Shown: piece after piece, positions 35,104 to 44,193 of the stretch
Numbering within the stretch: the first letter of the stretch is position 1
Layout: each line of letters starts with the position of its first letter
DNA from: Shimia aestuarii
GTDB taxonomy: Bacteria > Pseudomonadota > Alphaproteobacteria > Rhodobacterales > Rhodobacteraceae
Length of the DNA: 64,000 nucleotides
Assembly (NCBI RefSeq): GCF_900114635.1
Contig: NZ_FOTQ01000001.1
Span: 558,001 to 622,000 of the forward strand
Direction: 5' to 3'
Translations under genes and position numbers: made by a program
The notes under the pieces: generated by a model
Seen by the model: the letters and a program-made list of their open reading frames with translations, nothing else
What the model was told of the DNA's origin: nothing
Database searches by the model: none

Positions 35104-36411
35104 ATGAACATGCAGACATCCCATGTGATGGCCCCGCCCCCGCCCAAGCGGCTCGAAGAGATGAAACTGCCCGTCGTCATGATGCGCGACATCCTTCTCA
35201 AGACCATGTTCCGCAAGAATATCGACTTGGTGTCCGACCTCGCCGGGGCAATCTGCCTGCCGCGCGCCGTCACCCAGGAATTGGTCGACATGGCCCGCGA
35301 ACAGCGCCTGCTCGAGGCGACAGGTACGCTCAACGCCAATAACGGCAATGAAATGGGCTATCAGCTGACGGATCTCGGCAAATCCCGGGCGCAGGACGCG
35401 CTGGCCCAATCCGAGTATTTCGGCGCGATGCCGGTGCCGCTCGATGTCTACCGCGAACAGGTCAAACGCCAGTCCATCCGCAACATCCAGATCACCCGCC
35501 AGCAGCTGACCGATGCCATGGGCCACCTGATCCTGCCGGACTCGCTGCTCGATCACCTTGGACCGGCCGTGAGCTCGGGACGCTCTATCCTGATGTACGG
35601 CCCGCCCGGCAACGGTAAATCCTCGATCTCCAACGGCATCCGCGACGCCATGGGAGACAAGATCTATGTGCCCCGCGCCATCGAATATGCAGGCCAGGTG
35701 ATCACCGTCTATGACCCGATCGTGCATTCTGCTGCCGAAGGCGATGAACAGGATGAAACCTCCCTGCGCCGCGTGGCCCGTTTTGACAGCCGCTATGTCC
35801 GATGCGACCGCCCCACCGTGATCACCGGGGGCGAACTGTCGCTCAACATGCTCGACCTTGTCTACAACCCCACCGCCCGCACCTATCAGGCCCCGCTGCA
35901 GCTTAAATCGACCGGTGGCATCTTCATCGTCGACGACCTTGGCCGCCAGGAAGAACCGCCTCAGGCGCTCGTCAACCGCTGGATCGTACCGCTGGAAGAA
36001 AGCAAGGACATCCTCGCCCTGCAATCGGGCGAGAAGTTCGAAGTGCCCTTCGACACGCTGGTGATCTTCTCGACCAACTTTCACCCCAACGAGATCTTCG
36101 ACCAGGCCGCGCTGCGCCGGATCTTCTTCAAGATCAAGATCGACGGCCCCAACCAGGCCAACTTCCTCAAGATCTTCGCACTGGTCGCCAAGAAAAAGAA
36201 GATGCCGCTCGACGAAGAGGCCCTCGTGCACCTTCTCAAGCACAAGTACCCGACGATCGACAATGTCTATGCCAACTACCAGCCGGTCTTCCTGATCGAC
36301 CAGATGATCTCGATTTGCGAGTTCGAAGGCATCCCCTACCAGATGTCCCCCGCGTTGATCGACCGCGCCTGGGCCAACATGTTCGTCAAGGACGAGCACA
36401 TCGTCAAATAG
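35104..36411 (+). CDS. AAA+ ATPase with N-terminal helical/winged-helix region, Tad-associated
   Basis: A 435-residue soluble ATPase. Residues 30-150 look like a winged-helix or helical adaptor (LLKTMFRKNIDLVSDLAGAI). The AAA core has Walker A GPPGNGKSS (166-174), a Walker B-like FIVDDLGRQEEPPQA and an arginine-rich sensor region (QAALRRIFFKI). It is the last gene of the tad operon in this window, 85 bases after cpaA. Homologues accompany tad loci in other alphaproteobacteria, but no role is established. The start is MNMQTS with a GGAG site. Confidence 0.75.
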   Translation: MNMQTSHVMAPPPPKRLEEMKLPVVMMRDILLKTMFRKNIDLVSDLAGAICLPRAVTQELVDMAREQRLLEATGTLNANNGNEMGYQLTDLGKSRAQDALAQSEYFGAMPVPLDVYREQVKRQSIRNIQITRQQLTDAMGHLILPDSLLDHLGPAVSSGRSILMYGPPGNGKSSISNGIRDAMGDKIYVPRAIEYAGQVITVYDPIVHSAAEGDEQDETSLRRVARFDSRYVRCDRPTVITGGELSLNMLDLVYNPTARTYQAPLQLKSTGGIFIVDDLGRQEEPPQALVNRWIVPLEESKDILALQSGEKFEVPFDTLVIFSTNFHPNEIFDQAALRRIFFKIKIDGPNQANFLKIFALVAKKKKMPLDEEALVHLLKHKYPTIDNVYANYQPVFLIDQMISICEFEGIPYQMSPALIDRAWANMFVKDEHIVK

Positions 36412-36420
36412 GGGCTCGCC

Positions 36421-36495
36421 CGCACTTTCTATTTCTACCAGTACCCCGAGGGGAGGCGCAGCCCGCTGCGACGGGGGGCAGCGCGCCCCCTTTTC
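36421..36495 (+). repeat. Dispersed intergenic repeat, copy C
   Basis: Follows the AAA+ ATPase gene: TTTCTACCAGTACCCCGAGGGG, then GCAGCCCGCTGC and GGGGGGCAGCGCGCCCCC with T residues after it. A diverged member of the family that could also act as the operon's terminator. Confidence 0.5.
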
Positions 36496-36525
36496 CCGAC
36501 GCCCCGCATCCCCTAAATAAAGGTC

Positions 36526-36756
36526 ATGACACCCTTGGCCCATATCGCCGCGCTCCCGGTGCGCGCCTATCGCCTGATCTTCTCCCCGTGGGTCGGCTTC
36601 AACTGCCGCTATCAGCCGACCTGTTCCGCCTATGCGCTTGAAGCGCTGGAAAAGCACGGGGCGGTCAAGGGAAGCTGGCTGACCCTGCGCCGGATCGGGC
36701 GCTGTCACCCCTTGGGCAGCAGCGGCTATGATCCCGTCCCTCCGGGCAAGGAATAG
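36526..36756 (+). CDS. yidD: Membrane protein insertion efficiency factor YidD
   Basis: A 76-residue YidD (UPF0161) with its core [20 protein letters not shown] (three family-conserved cysteines overall) and the terminal GSSGYDPVP. It is thought to aid YidC in membrane protein insertion. In many bacteria it sits between rnpA and yidC; here yidC is 3.3 kb downstream with ttcA and an EAL gene between. No operon partner is evident. Confidence 0.93.
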   Translation: MTPLAHIAALPVRAYRLIFSPWVGFNCRYQPTCSAYALEALEKHGAVKGSWLTLRRIGRCHPLGSSGYDPVPPGKE

Positions 36757-36926
36757 GATTCATGCGACCGCCGAAAAAGCTGCCCCGCTCAATCAATCCC
36801 TGAATCCCGACCGTCGCAAACACGCAATCGGTCGCCGATCATTACGCCCACCGGGCTAACACGCTGGACAGCTGATCTGGCGGTTCCTACGGTGCGACCA
36901 TAACTTTATTGCTTCAGGAGTTGAGC

Positions 36927-37430
36927 ATGCGCCTTGTTACCAAAATTGCCATTTTCACCACCGCCGCCCTCTGCGCCGCTCCGGCCATGGCCGAAAAATT
37001 CCTCGGCTACGGAGCCATCGAAGGCTGGAACGTCTATGTCGATACCGAGAAAAAATCCTGCATGATCGAAACCAAGGACGATTTCGAAAATGTCGTGCAG
37101 ATGGGCCTGACCCGGGATCGGGGCGTGGCCTATATCGGCGTATTTACCAAGGCGGAAACCGACATCCGCAAAGGGGCAAAGTCTGCTGTGGCCGTGCTGA
37201 TCGGGGAAAACCTCTATGTTGGCGAAGCCACGGGCATGCGCGGCAATATTACCAAGGGCTATTCCGGCGGCTATGTGTTGACCGACGATCCTCAGGTGTT
37301 CGATGACATCGCCAAGGCCTACACCATGACGGTGTTCCCCGAAAAGAGCTACAGTTTCTTCGTCGATCTCAAGGGCACGGCCAAGGCGCTCGAACTGGCT
37401 AAAAAGTGCAACGCCGAGCAAGTGCAGTAA
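36927..37430 (+). CDS. Secreted hypothetical protein
   Basis: A 167-residue protein with a signal peptide (MRLVTKIAIFTTAALCAAPA, then MAEKF). The mature part is beta-rich with two cysteines (KSCMIETKDD and KKCNAEQ) and has glycine/tyrosine-rich turns. It is distantly reminiscent of invasion-associated locus B-like periplasmic proteins but I cannot assign it. GGAG precedes the ATG by about nine bases. The GC-rich hairpin at 37440-37455 may end its transcript. The 170 bases before it hold nothing recognisable. Confidence 0.7.
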   Translation: MRLVTKIAIFTTAALCAAPAMAEKFLGYGAIEGWNVYVDTEKKSCMIETKDDFENVVQMGLTRDRGVAYIGVFTKAETDIRKGAKSAVAVLIGENLYVGEATGMRGNITKGYSGGYVLTDDPQVFDDIAKAYTMTVFPEKSYSFFVDLKGTAKALELAKKCNAEQVQ

Positions 37431-37439
37431 ACACGGGCC

Positions 37440-37455
37440 GGGGGGTACGCCCCCC
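37440..37455 (+). terminator. Possible GC hairpin after the secreted protein gene
   Basis: GGGGGG-TACG-CCCCCC is a perfect 6-bp stem 10 bases past the stop. No U-tract follows, so it is a weak terminator or transcript-end stabiliser. Confidence 0.35.
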
Positions 37456-37503
37456 CACGCTCAAACGCTTGCCCGGCGGGACGATTTCCCCTAAAGCCGC
37501 CCC

Positions 37504-38373
37504 ATGCTTGACGATCTCGATGATATCCACCCGCTGTTCCACGGCGCACCGTCCTCCGCCAGTTTCAAGAAACTGCGCAAACGCATCGTGCGCCAGACGC
37601 GCGAGGCGATCGAACAATACGGCATGATCGAACGTGGAGCACGCTGGCTTGTCTGCCTGTCAGGCGGCAAGGACAGCTATACCCTGCTCGCCGTTTTGCA
37701 TGAACTGAAGTGGCGCGGCCTTTTGCCGGTCGACCTGCTGGCCTGCAACCTTGACCAGGGGCAGCCGGGATTTCCCTCGACCGTATTGCCGGAATTCCTG
37801 GAAAAGATGGGGGTCGAACACCGGGTCGAGTATCAGGACACCTATTCCGTTGTGAAGGACAAGGTCCCCGAGGGGCGCACCTATTGCGCGCTCTGTTCGC
37901 GCCTGCGCCGCGGCAACCTCTATCGCATTGCCCGCGAAGAAGGGTGTTCCGCCGTCGTGCTCGGGCATCACCGTGATGATATTCTCGAAACCTTCTTCAT
38001 GAACCTCTTCCATGGCGGGCGTCTTGCAACCATGCCGCCCAAGCTGGTCAATGAAGAGGGCGATCTTTTTGTATACCGCCCGCTTGCGCATGTCGCCGAG
38101 GCCGATTGCGAGAAGTTTGCGCGTGACATGAACTACCCGATCATCCCGTGTGATCTCTGCGGATCTCAGGACGGGCTGCAGCGCCAGCAGGTCAAGCAAA
38201 TCCTTGATCAATGGGAAAAAAACAGCCCCGGCCGGCGACAGGTGATGTTCCGTTCCCTGATGAACATCCGGCCAAGCCACATGCTCGACCCCAAGCTCTT
38301 TGATTTTACGGGGCTGATGCGCGGGTCTGTAAAATTTGAACAAATTGACACGGAAGTCCCCAAGCTGCGTTAA
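37504..38373 (+). CDS. ttcA: tRNA 2-thiocytidine(32) synthetase TtcA
   Basis: A 289-residue PP-loop enzyme that thiolates C32 in certain tRNAs using a [4Fe-4S] cluster. The PP-loop is [10 protein letters not shown] (residues about 53-58); the cluster and active-site cysteines lie in [10 protein letters not shown] and [26 protein letters not shown] is the other family signature. The length is normal. It lies just before the EAL gene. Confidence 0.95.
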   Translation: MLDDLDDIHPLFHGAPSSASFKKLRKRIVRQTREAIEQYGMIERGARWLVCLSGGKDSYTLLAVLHELKWRGLLPVDLLACNLDQGQPGFPSTVLPEFLEKMGVEHRVEYQDTYSVVKDKVPEGRTYCALCSRLRRGNLYRIAREEGCSAVVLGHHRDDILETFFMNLFHGGRLATMPPKLVNEEGDLFVYRPLAHVAEADCEKFARDMNYPIIPCDLCGSQDGLQRQQVKQILDQWEKNSPGRRQVMFRSLMNIRPSHMLDPKLFDFTGLMRGSVKFEQIDTEVPKLR

Positions 38374-38434
38374 CGGTCAGGTCAACATGTGCCTCTAACC
38401 TTGTTGGGAATCGCTGCCATCAGGGACATGATAC

Positions 38435-39991
38435 ATGCCGCTGCGCCTGGGACCGTTACTCAACCTGCTTCGGACCGCCCCTCCTCCTGCGGAGACGTCA
38501 TCGTGGCGCCGTCTGCCTATTCTGATTCCGGTCGTATCACTTGCTGCCTGGATGCTCGCGGGTGAATCCGGCCTGTTGATTGCCGCCTTGTTGCTGCCTC
38601 TGCCGCTGCTGTTCCTGCGTGGTACCGCCGCCGCGCCCAACCAGCGGCGCGCGTCGCAAACCGATGCGTTGACAGGCGCGCTCTTGTCCTCCGCGTTCGA
38701 AAGGCGATTCCAGGCACTTATGCGCTCCCTGCCCGACAGCGGGCGCACAACCGCGTGTTTCTCGATCAAGATCGACGATTTTGCGCGGCTGCGCGAAACC
38801 TATGGAGATGCCGAGGCGGATCAGGTGCTGAAATTCACGGCAGAGCGTATTGTCCGCGCCCTGCGCAGCGATGATCTCGTCGCACGCTCTGGGGACGCAA
38901 CCTTCCTGATTGCGCTTGATCCTGTGCGCCTGCTCGACCTTGAAACCGGGTTGCAACTTGCCGTGCGCCTGCAAACCGCGATCGAGGAACCCGTCCCCCT
39001 GCGCATGGCATCGATCTATGCCTCCTGTTCGATCGGGTTTTGCTTGGCTACTCGGATACGCGACGCAACCGCGCGCGCCTTGATCCAATCGGCGGAAATG
39101 GCGATGACCGAAGCCCGCCGCGCCGGCCATTCGAGTATCCGCGCCTTCTCCGCGGACATGCGGCGCAAGGTTGTGACCCGCCGTCGAACAGAAAGCGAAG
39201 CTGCCCGCACGCTGGAACGCGATCAGATCCGCGCATGGTATCAACCGCAGATTTCGACCGACACCGGACGGGTCACCGGGTTCGAAGTGCTGGCCCGCTG
39301 GGAGCACCCCTCGCGCGGCATCCTTGCCCCTTATGAATTCCTCGATGTCCTGACCCAGACGGGCCAGATGTCGCGCCTGGCCGACTACATGCTGGCGCAG
39401 GCATTGAACGCCCTGCGCGCGTGGGACGAGGCCGGCCTTATTGTCCCCATGGTCGGCGTGAACTTTTCCGGTGACGAACTGCGCAGCCCGTCATTGCTCG
39501 ACCGGATCCGCTGGGAGCTTGACCGCACCGGCCTTGACCCGTCGCGGCTGGCGGTCGAAATCCTTGAAAGCGTGATCGCCGGGGCACCCGACGACATGGT
39601 GGTGCGCAATGTCGAGGCTCTCGCCAAACTCGGCTGCGCCATCGACCTTGATGATTTCGGCACGGGACATGCCTCGATATCGTCGATTCGCCGGATGCCG
39701 ATATCACGGCTCAAGATCGACCGCTCTTTCGTCACGCATGTCGACAGCGACCCGGAACAGCAACGCATGATCGCCGCCATTGTCACCATGGCCGAGCGAC
39801 TGGGTCTCGAAACCCTGTCCGAAGGTGTGGAAAACGCAGCTGAGCACGCGATGCTTGCTCAATTGGGCTGCCGCCACGTCCAGGGCTTTGGCATCGCCCG
39901 TCCCATGCCCTTTGCCGATACGCTCGGATGGATGGAGAAACACAAGGCCAAACTCTGTCTTCCCCCCGAAATTGGGCGAAAGTCGGGGTGA
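38435..39991 (+). CDS. Membrane EAL phosphodiesterase with degenerate GGDEF domain
   Basis: 518 residues: two N-terminal helices (about 28-70), a GGDEF fold (70-250) whose signature is ARSGDATF instead of GGDEF, and an EAL domain (258-505). The EAL site looks complete: EVLARWEHP, GVNFSGDEL, EILES, DLDDFGTGHASISSI, KIDRSFV and TLSEGVEN. It should therefore hydrolyse c-di-GMP; the GGDEF part may bind GTP as a regulator. It could oppose c-di-GMP-driven adhesion by the nearby Tad pilus (inference). Confidence 0.9.
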   Translation: MPLRLGPLLNLLRTAPPPAETSSWRRLPILIPVVSLAAWMLAGESGLLIAALLLPLPLLFLRGTAAAPNQRRASQTDALTGALLSSAFERRFQALMRSLPDSGRTTACFSIKIDDFARLRETYGDAEADQVLKFTAERIVRALRSDDLVARSGDATFLIALDPVRLLDLETGLQLAVRLQTAIEEPVPLRMASIYASCSIGFCLATRIRDATARALIQSAEMAMTEARRAGHSSIRAFSADMRRKVVTRRRTESEAARTLERDQIRAWYQPQISTDTGRVTGFEVLARWEHPSRGILAPYEFLDVLTQTGQMSRLADYMLAQALNALRAWDEAGLIVPMVGVNFSGDELRSPSLLDRIRWELDRTGLDPSRLAVEILESVIAGAPDDMVVRNVEALAKLGCAIDLDDFGTGHASISSIRRMPISRLKIDRSFVTHVDSDPEQQRMIAAIVTMAERLGLETLSEGVENAAEHAMLAQLGCRHVQGFGIARPMPFADTLGWMEKHKAKLCLPPEIGRKSG

Positions 39992-40102
39992 ACCTGCCGA
40001 TCGGGGTCGCTCGGGGCTCAGAATCGGGCACTACCCCCTTGACCTTTGGGGCGCACCTCTGTTGAACCACCCCAACGTTTCAAAGACAGGTGGCCTTCGG
40101 CA

Positions 40103-41914
40103 ATGGACGATCAGAACAAGAACCTCATCCTCGCGACAGCGCTCAGCTTCGTCGTGATCCTGGTTTGGTTTGTCATGTTCCCTCCCCCGGAACAACCGGT
40201 GGAAGACCCCAACGCCGTGATTGCGGCAGATGGTTCCGTACCCGTGGCGCCGACCGCCACCGCGCCTTCGGCTGCCCCCGCGGCCGAAACCGGGACAACC
40301 ACAACCGAAGCCGTCCCGGACGCCCCGCGCGTTGACATCGACACCGCCCGCCTGAGCGGCTCGATTTCACTTGTCGGCGGTCGCATCGACGACCTGAAAC
40401 TGAACGACTACCGCGAAACCCTGGATGAAGGCGCTCCGATTGTCTCTTTCCTGTCCCCGTCGGGCCAGCCGCACGCCTATTATGCGCTCTATGGCTGGGC
40501 GCCCGGTGCCGGCCTGAGCTACGATCAGGTTCCTGGCTCCAACACCGAGTGGACCTTGGAAAATGGCGACAAGCTGACCGAAACCGCCCCGATTACCCTG
40601 AAATGGGACAACGGCGCAGGGCTGACCTTCCGCCGCACCATTTCGCTGGACGAAAACTACATGTTCTCGGTCGAACAATCGGTTGAGAACACCGGTGCAG
40701 GCACCGTGTCGCTGGCGCCCTACGGCATTCTTGCCCGCCATGGGGAGCCCGAAGATCTCAAGAACTTCTTCATCCTGCACGAAGGTCTGATCGCCATGGC
40801 CGATGGCGAGCTGACCGAAACCGATTATGACGGCATGACGGACTACCCGTTCGAACAGCGCGAAGGCGCGCGCGCCGAGGTCACGCAAGTGACCGAGAAT
40901 GGCTGGATCGGCTTTACCGATCACTACTGGATGGCCACCCTCATTCCCCAGCCCGGTACCGCCTTCAAATCCGTCGCCAAATATGACGAGCGCCGCGACA
41001 TCTACCAGACCGAAGCCGTCATGCCGACCCTGACCGTTGCCCAGGGCAGCACGGTCGCTACCACCTCGCAACTGTTTGCCGGGGCCAAGGAATGGGCCAC
41101 CATCCGCGATTATCAGAAATCGGGTGGCGTTCAGGGCTTCCTCGATTCCATCGATTGGGGCTGGTTCTTCTTCCTGACCAAACCGATGTTCGCCCTTCTG
41201 CACTGGCTCAACAGCTTCATTGGCAACATGGGCTGGGCCATCATCGGCCTCACCATCGCGATCAAGATCATCGTCTTCCCGCTAGCCTACAAATCCTACG
41301 CCTCCATGGCCAAGATGAAGGAACTCCAGCCGCAGATGGAAGCCCTCAAGGAGGCCGCCGGCGACGACCGTCAAAAGATGCAGCAGGGCATGATGGAGCT
41401 TTACAAGAAGGAAAAGGTGAACCCAGCCTCGGGCTGTCTGCCGATCCTGATCCAGATCCCAATCTTCTTCTCGCTCTACAAGGTGATCTTCGTCACCCTC
41501 GAACTGCGCCATGCCCCGTGGATCGGCTGGATTACCGACCTTTCGGCACCGGATCCGTCCTCGATCTTCAACCTGTTCGGCCTGCTTCCCTACGCGGTGC
41601 CCGAACTCGGTTTCCTCGAAATCCTCAGCCTTGGCATTCTGCCTATCCTTCTGGGTATTTCGATGTGGCTTCAGCAGAAACTGAATCCGGCCCCCACCGA
41701 CCCTACGCAGCAGATGATCTTTGCCTGGATGCCTTGGGTCTTTATGTTCATGCTCGGCAGCTTTGCCAGCGGCCTGGTGGTCTACTGGATCACCAACAAC
41801 GTGATCACCTTCACGCAGCAGTACCTGATCATGCGCAGCCACGGCTACAAGCCTGACGTCTTTGGCAACATCCGGTCGAGCTTCAAGCGCAAGCCCAAAC
41901 CGGACGCCAAGTGA
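40103..41914 (+). CDS. yidC: Membrane protein insertase YidC
   Basis: A 603-residue Oxa1/YidC insertase. It has an N-terminal helix (residues 6-22), a Pro/Ala-rich linker, a large periplasmic beta-supersandwich (75-345) and the conserved five-helix core (365-585), including QPQMEALKEAAGDDRQKMQQ coiled segment and CLPILIQIPIFFSLYKV. The start at MDDQNKN follows family practice. Its TGA overlaps the ATG of the MOSC gene by one base, so they are translationally coupled, along with engB. Confidence 0.96.
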   Translation: MDDQNKNLILATALSFVVILVWFVMFPPPEQPVEDPNAVIAADGSVPVAPTATAPSAAPAAETGTTTTEAVPDAPRVDIDTARLSGSISLVGGRIDDLKLNDYRETLDEGAPIVSFLSPSGQPHAYYALYGWAPGAGLSYDQVPGSNTEWTLENGDKLTETAPITLKWDNGAGLTFRRTISLDENYMFSVEQSVENTGAGTVSLAPYGILARHGEPEDLKNFFILHEGLIAMADGELTETDYDGMTDYPFEQREGARAEVTQVTENGWIGFTDHYWMATLIPQPGTAFKSVAKYDERRDIYQTEAVMPTLTVAQGSTVATTSQLFAGAKEWATIRDYQKSGGVQGFLDSIDWGWFFFLTKPMFALLHWLNSFIGNMGWAIIGLTIAIKIIVFPLAYKSYASMAKMKELQPQMEALKEAAGDDRQKMQQGMMELYKKEKVNPASGCLPILIQIPIFFSLYKVIFVTLELRHAPWIGWITDLSAPDPSSIFNLFGLLPYAVPELGFLEILSLGILPILLGISMWLQQKLNPAPTDPTQQMIFAWMPWVFMFMLGSFASGLVVYWITNNVITFTQQYLIMRSHGYKPDVFGNIRSSFKRKPKPDAK

Positions 41915-42657
41915 TGGGCCGCGTTGCGGCCCTCTGGCGGCACCCGATCAAGGCCCATGGCCGCGAAGCCCTTGGCCGGGTCGCCCTGACCGAAGGCCAG
42001 ACCCTGCCTTGGGATCGCCGCTGGGCCGTGGCCCACGAAGCCGCAAAAACGACAGTGGGCGAGTGGGCCCCCTGTGCCAATTTCTCCCGCGCCGCCAAAG
42101 CGCCTTCGTTGATGGCCATCACGGCGCAAACCGACGAGACAACGGGCCGGATCACGCTTCGCCATCCCGATCTCTGGGATCTCACATTTGACCCAAGCAC
42201 GCAGGGCGAAAAACTGATCCAGTGGGTCCGCCCGATCATGCCCGCCGACCGCGCCGCTTCGGCCCGCGTTGTCCCGGCGGGGGACCACGGCATGACCGAT
42301 ACCATGTTTGCCTCGATCTCGATCCACACCACCGCGTCGCACCGCGCCGTCGAAGGCCGCATGGGTCGCAAACTCTCGACCGAGCGCTGGCGCGGCAATA
42401 TCTGGCTCGATGGCTTTGCCCCGTGGGAAGAATTCGACTGGATCGGCAAGACGCTGCGCATCGGCACCGCCGAAATCGAAATCCGCGAACCGATCACCCG
42501 CTGTCTCGCAACCACCGCAAACCCCGACACTGGCCATCGCGATGCCGACACGCTGGGCGTTTTGAACGAGGTGTTTGGTCATCAGGAATTTGGCGTCTAC
42601 GGTGTGGTCACGAAATCCGGCGACATCGCCCTAGATTCCCCCGCAGAGGTGCTCTGA
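41914..42657 (+). CDS. MOSC domain-containing protein
   Basis: A 247-residue protein with an N-terminal MOSC beta-barrel segment (RVAALWRHPIKAHGREALG) and the C-terminal MOSC core ending in RWRGNIWLDGF and EPITRCLATTANPDTGHRD, whose Cys is the conserved sulfur- or molybdopterin-related residue. MOSC proteins handle sulfur or bind molybdenum cofactor; YiiM and mARC-type reductases are relatives. It overlaps both yidC (TGATG) and engB (TGATG), giving a three-gene coupled chain. Confidence 0.88.
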   Translation: MGRVAALWRHPIKAHGREALGRVALTEGQTLPWDRRWAVAHEAAKTTVGEWAPCANFSRAAKAPSLMAITAQTDETTGRITLRHPDLWDLTFDPSTQGEKLIQWVRPIMPADRAASARVVPAGDHGMTDTMFASISIHTTASHRAVEGRMGRKLSTERWRGNIWLDGFAPWEEFDWIGKTLRIGTAEIEIREPITRCLATTANPDTGHRDADTLGVLNEVFGHQEFGVYGVVTKSGDIALDSPAEVL

Positions 42658-43310
42658 TGCAACTGCCTTTCCCGCTTGTCGAAGACCTCGACCCCTTTGC
42701 CGTTGAAAAAGGGCGCAAGCTTTTTGATGGCGCCAACAGCGACTTTCTCAAGGGCGTCGTGGCCATGTCCGGCCTGCCCCCGTCCGACCGGGTCGAAGTC
42801 TGCTTCGCGGGCCGCTCCAACGTGGGCAAATCCAGCCTGATCAACGCCCTGACCAACCGTACCCGCCTCGCGCGCGCTTCCAACACACCGGGCCGCACTC
42901 AGGAAATCAACTTTTTCACCCTGTCCGACAGCCATTACCTCGTCGACCTGCCCGGCTATGGCTATGCCAACGCACCACTCGCTGTGGTGGAGAAATGGCA
43001 GAAGCTGCTGAAACAATACCTCTTGGGCCGCGCCAACCTGCGCCGCGCCTTCGTCCTGATCGACACCCGCCACGGGATCAAGGCCGTGGACGAGGAAATC
43101 ATGTCCCTTCTCGACAGCTCTGCCGTGACCTTTCAGGCAGTGTTGACCAAGGCCGACAAGGTCAAGGAAAAGGACCGAGAGAAGGTGCTGAAACAGGTTC
43201 GGGAAAAGCTCTCCAAACACCCCGCCGCCTTCCCTGAGATCGTGCTGACCTCTTCCGAAAAGGGCGACGGGCTCGCCGAACTGCGCGCCATCATCGCCGG
43301 GCTGGACTAG
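42657..43310 (+). CDS. engB: Ribosome biogenesis GTPase EngB/YihA/YsxC
   Basis: A 217-residue TRAFAC GTPase needed for large-subunit assembly. G1 GRSNVGKSSLINAL, G3 DLPGYGYA, G4 TKADK and the switch-1 NTPGRTQEINFF are all present. It overlaps the MOSC stop by one base and is followed after four bases by the dehydrogenase gene. In many Rhodobacterales argB comes next; it does not here. Confidence 0.95.
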   Translation: MQLPFPLVEDLDPFAVEKGRKLFDGANSDFLKGVVAMSGLPPSDRVEVCFAGRSNVGKSSLINALTNRTRLARASNTPGRTQEINFFTLSDSHYLVDLPGYGYANAPLAVVEKWQKLLKQYLLGRANLRRAFVLIDTRHGIKAVDEEIMSLLDSSAVTFQAVLTKADKVKEKDREKVLKQVREKLSKHPAAFPEIVLTSSEKGDGLAELRAIIAGLD

Positions 43311-43314
43311 AGCC

Positions 43315-44121
43315 GTGTCGCTCACCGGCATCGGCGTGGCTGGCTGTGGCCGCATGGGGGCTCCCATGCTCGCCGCCCTGCGCGCCGCCGGATTTGATGC
43401 GTTGGGGTTCGACGTCCGACCACCCGAAGAATTCGGCCCCCTCGCCCCCCACATGCGCCCCCTGCCCGAGTTCGGCGCCCATCTCCGCACCCTCATCACG
43501 GTTGTGCGCGACATTGCCCAGACCGACGACGTGCTGTTCGGCGCCCAGAACCTCGCAACAGCCCCCAATCTGCAATCGGTGATCATCTCCTCCACGCTCA
43601 GCCCGCGCTATGTCACTGATCTGCGCAACCGCATTCCCGCGCATATCACCCTGATAGATGCCCCCATGTCGGGCGCCGCCATCGCCGCAGAAGAGGCGCG
43701 CCTGTCCTTCATGCTGGGCGGAGACACCGACGCGCTTGATCGCCACCAGCCCCTGTTTGATGTCATGGGTGCGCATTTTCACCGCATGGGCGGATTCGGA
43801 ACCGGCATGCAGGCCAAGGTGCTCAACAACCTGCTCGCCGCCTCCAACACAGCCATGACCCGGCTTGTGCTCGATTGGGCCGACGTCGCCGGAATTGACG
43901 AAACCGCTCTGCTGAGTTTGATCCACACTTCTTCCGGGCAAAACTGGTTCGCCTCCGGCTTCAACGACATCGAGTTCGCGCGCGATGGTCTCGACCCGGA
44001 AAACACCATTGGCATCCTCGTCAAAGACGTCGCCTCCGCCCTGGATGCCGCCCCGCCAGACGCCGACACAACCCTTCCCGAAACCGTGCAAGCCGCTATT
44101 CGCGCCCTCCGCCCTCGATGA
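43315..44121 (+). CDS. NAD(P)-dependent beta-hydroxyacid dehydrogenase (3-hydroxyisobutyrate dehydrogenase family)
   Basis: A 268-residue enzyme with a Rossmann motif GVAGCGRMGAPMLAALRAAG, the substrate-binding loop IDAPMSGAAIAAEEARL and the catalytic-lysine motif GMQAKVLNNLLAASN. These are the features of the 3-hydroxyisobutyrate / tartronate-semialdehyde / glyoxylate reductase family; the exact substrate is not evident. It starts with GTG four bases after the engB stop, so it belongs to the yidC-MOSC-engB unit. Confidence 0.85.
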   Translation: MSLTGIGVAGCGRMGAPMLAALRAAGFDALGFDVRPPEEFGPLAPHMRPLPEFGAHLRTLITVVRDIAQTDDVLFGAQNLATAPNLQSVIISSTLSPRYVTDLRNRIPAHITLIDAPMSGAAIAAEEARLSFMLGGDTDALDRHQPLFDVMGAHFHRMGGFGTGMQAKVLNNLLAASNTAMTRLVLDWADVAGIDETALLSLIHTSSGQNWFASGFNDIEFARDGLDPENTIGILVKDVASALDAAPPDADTTLPETVQAAIRALRPR

Positions 44122-44193
44122 ATACCCGCGTCGCAGGCATTTCCATCCGCCCAAAAAGTTGCGCCCCTCCGCCTTTTGCGGCATGAGTGCCCC

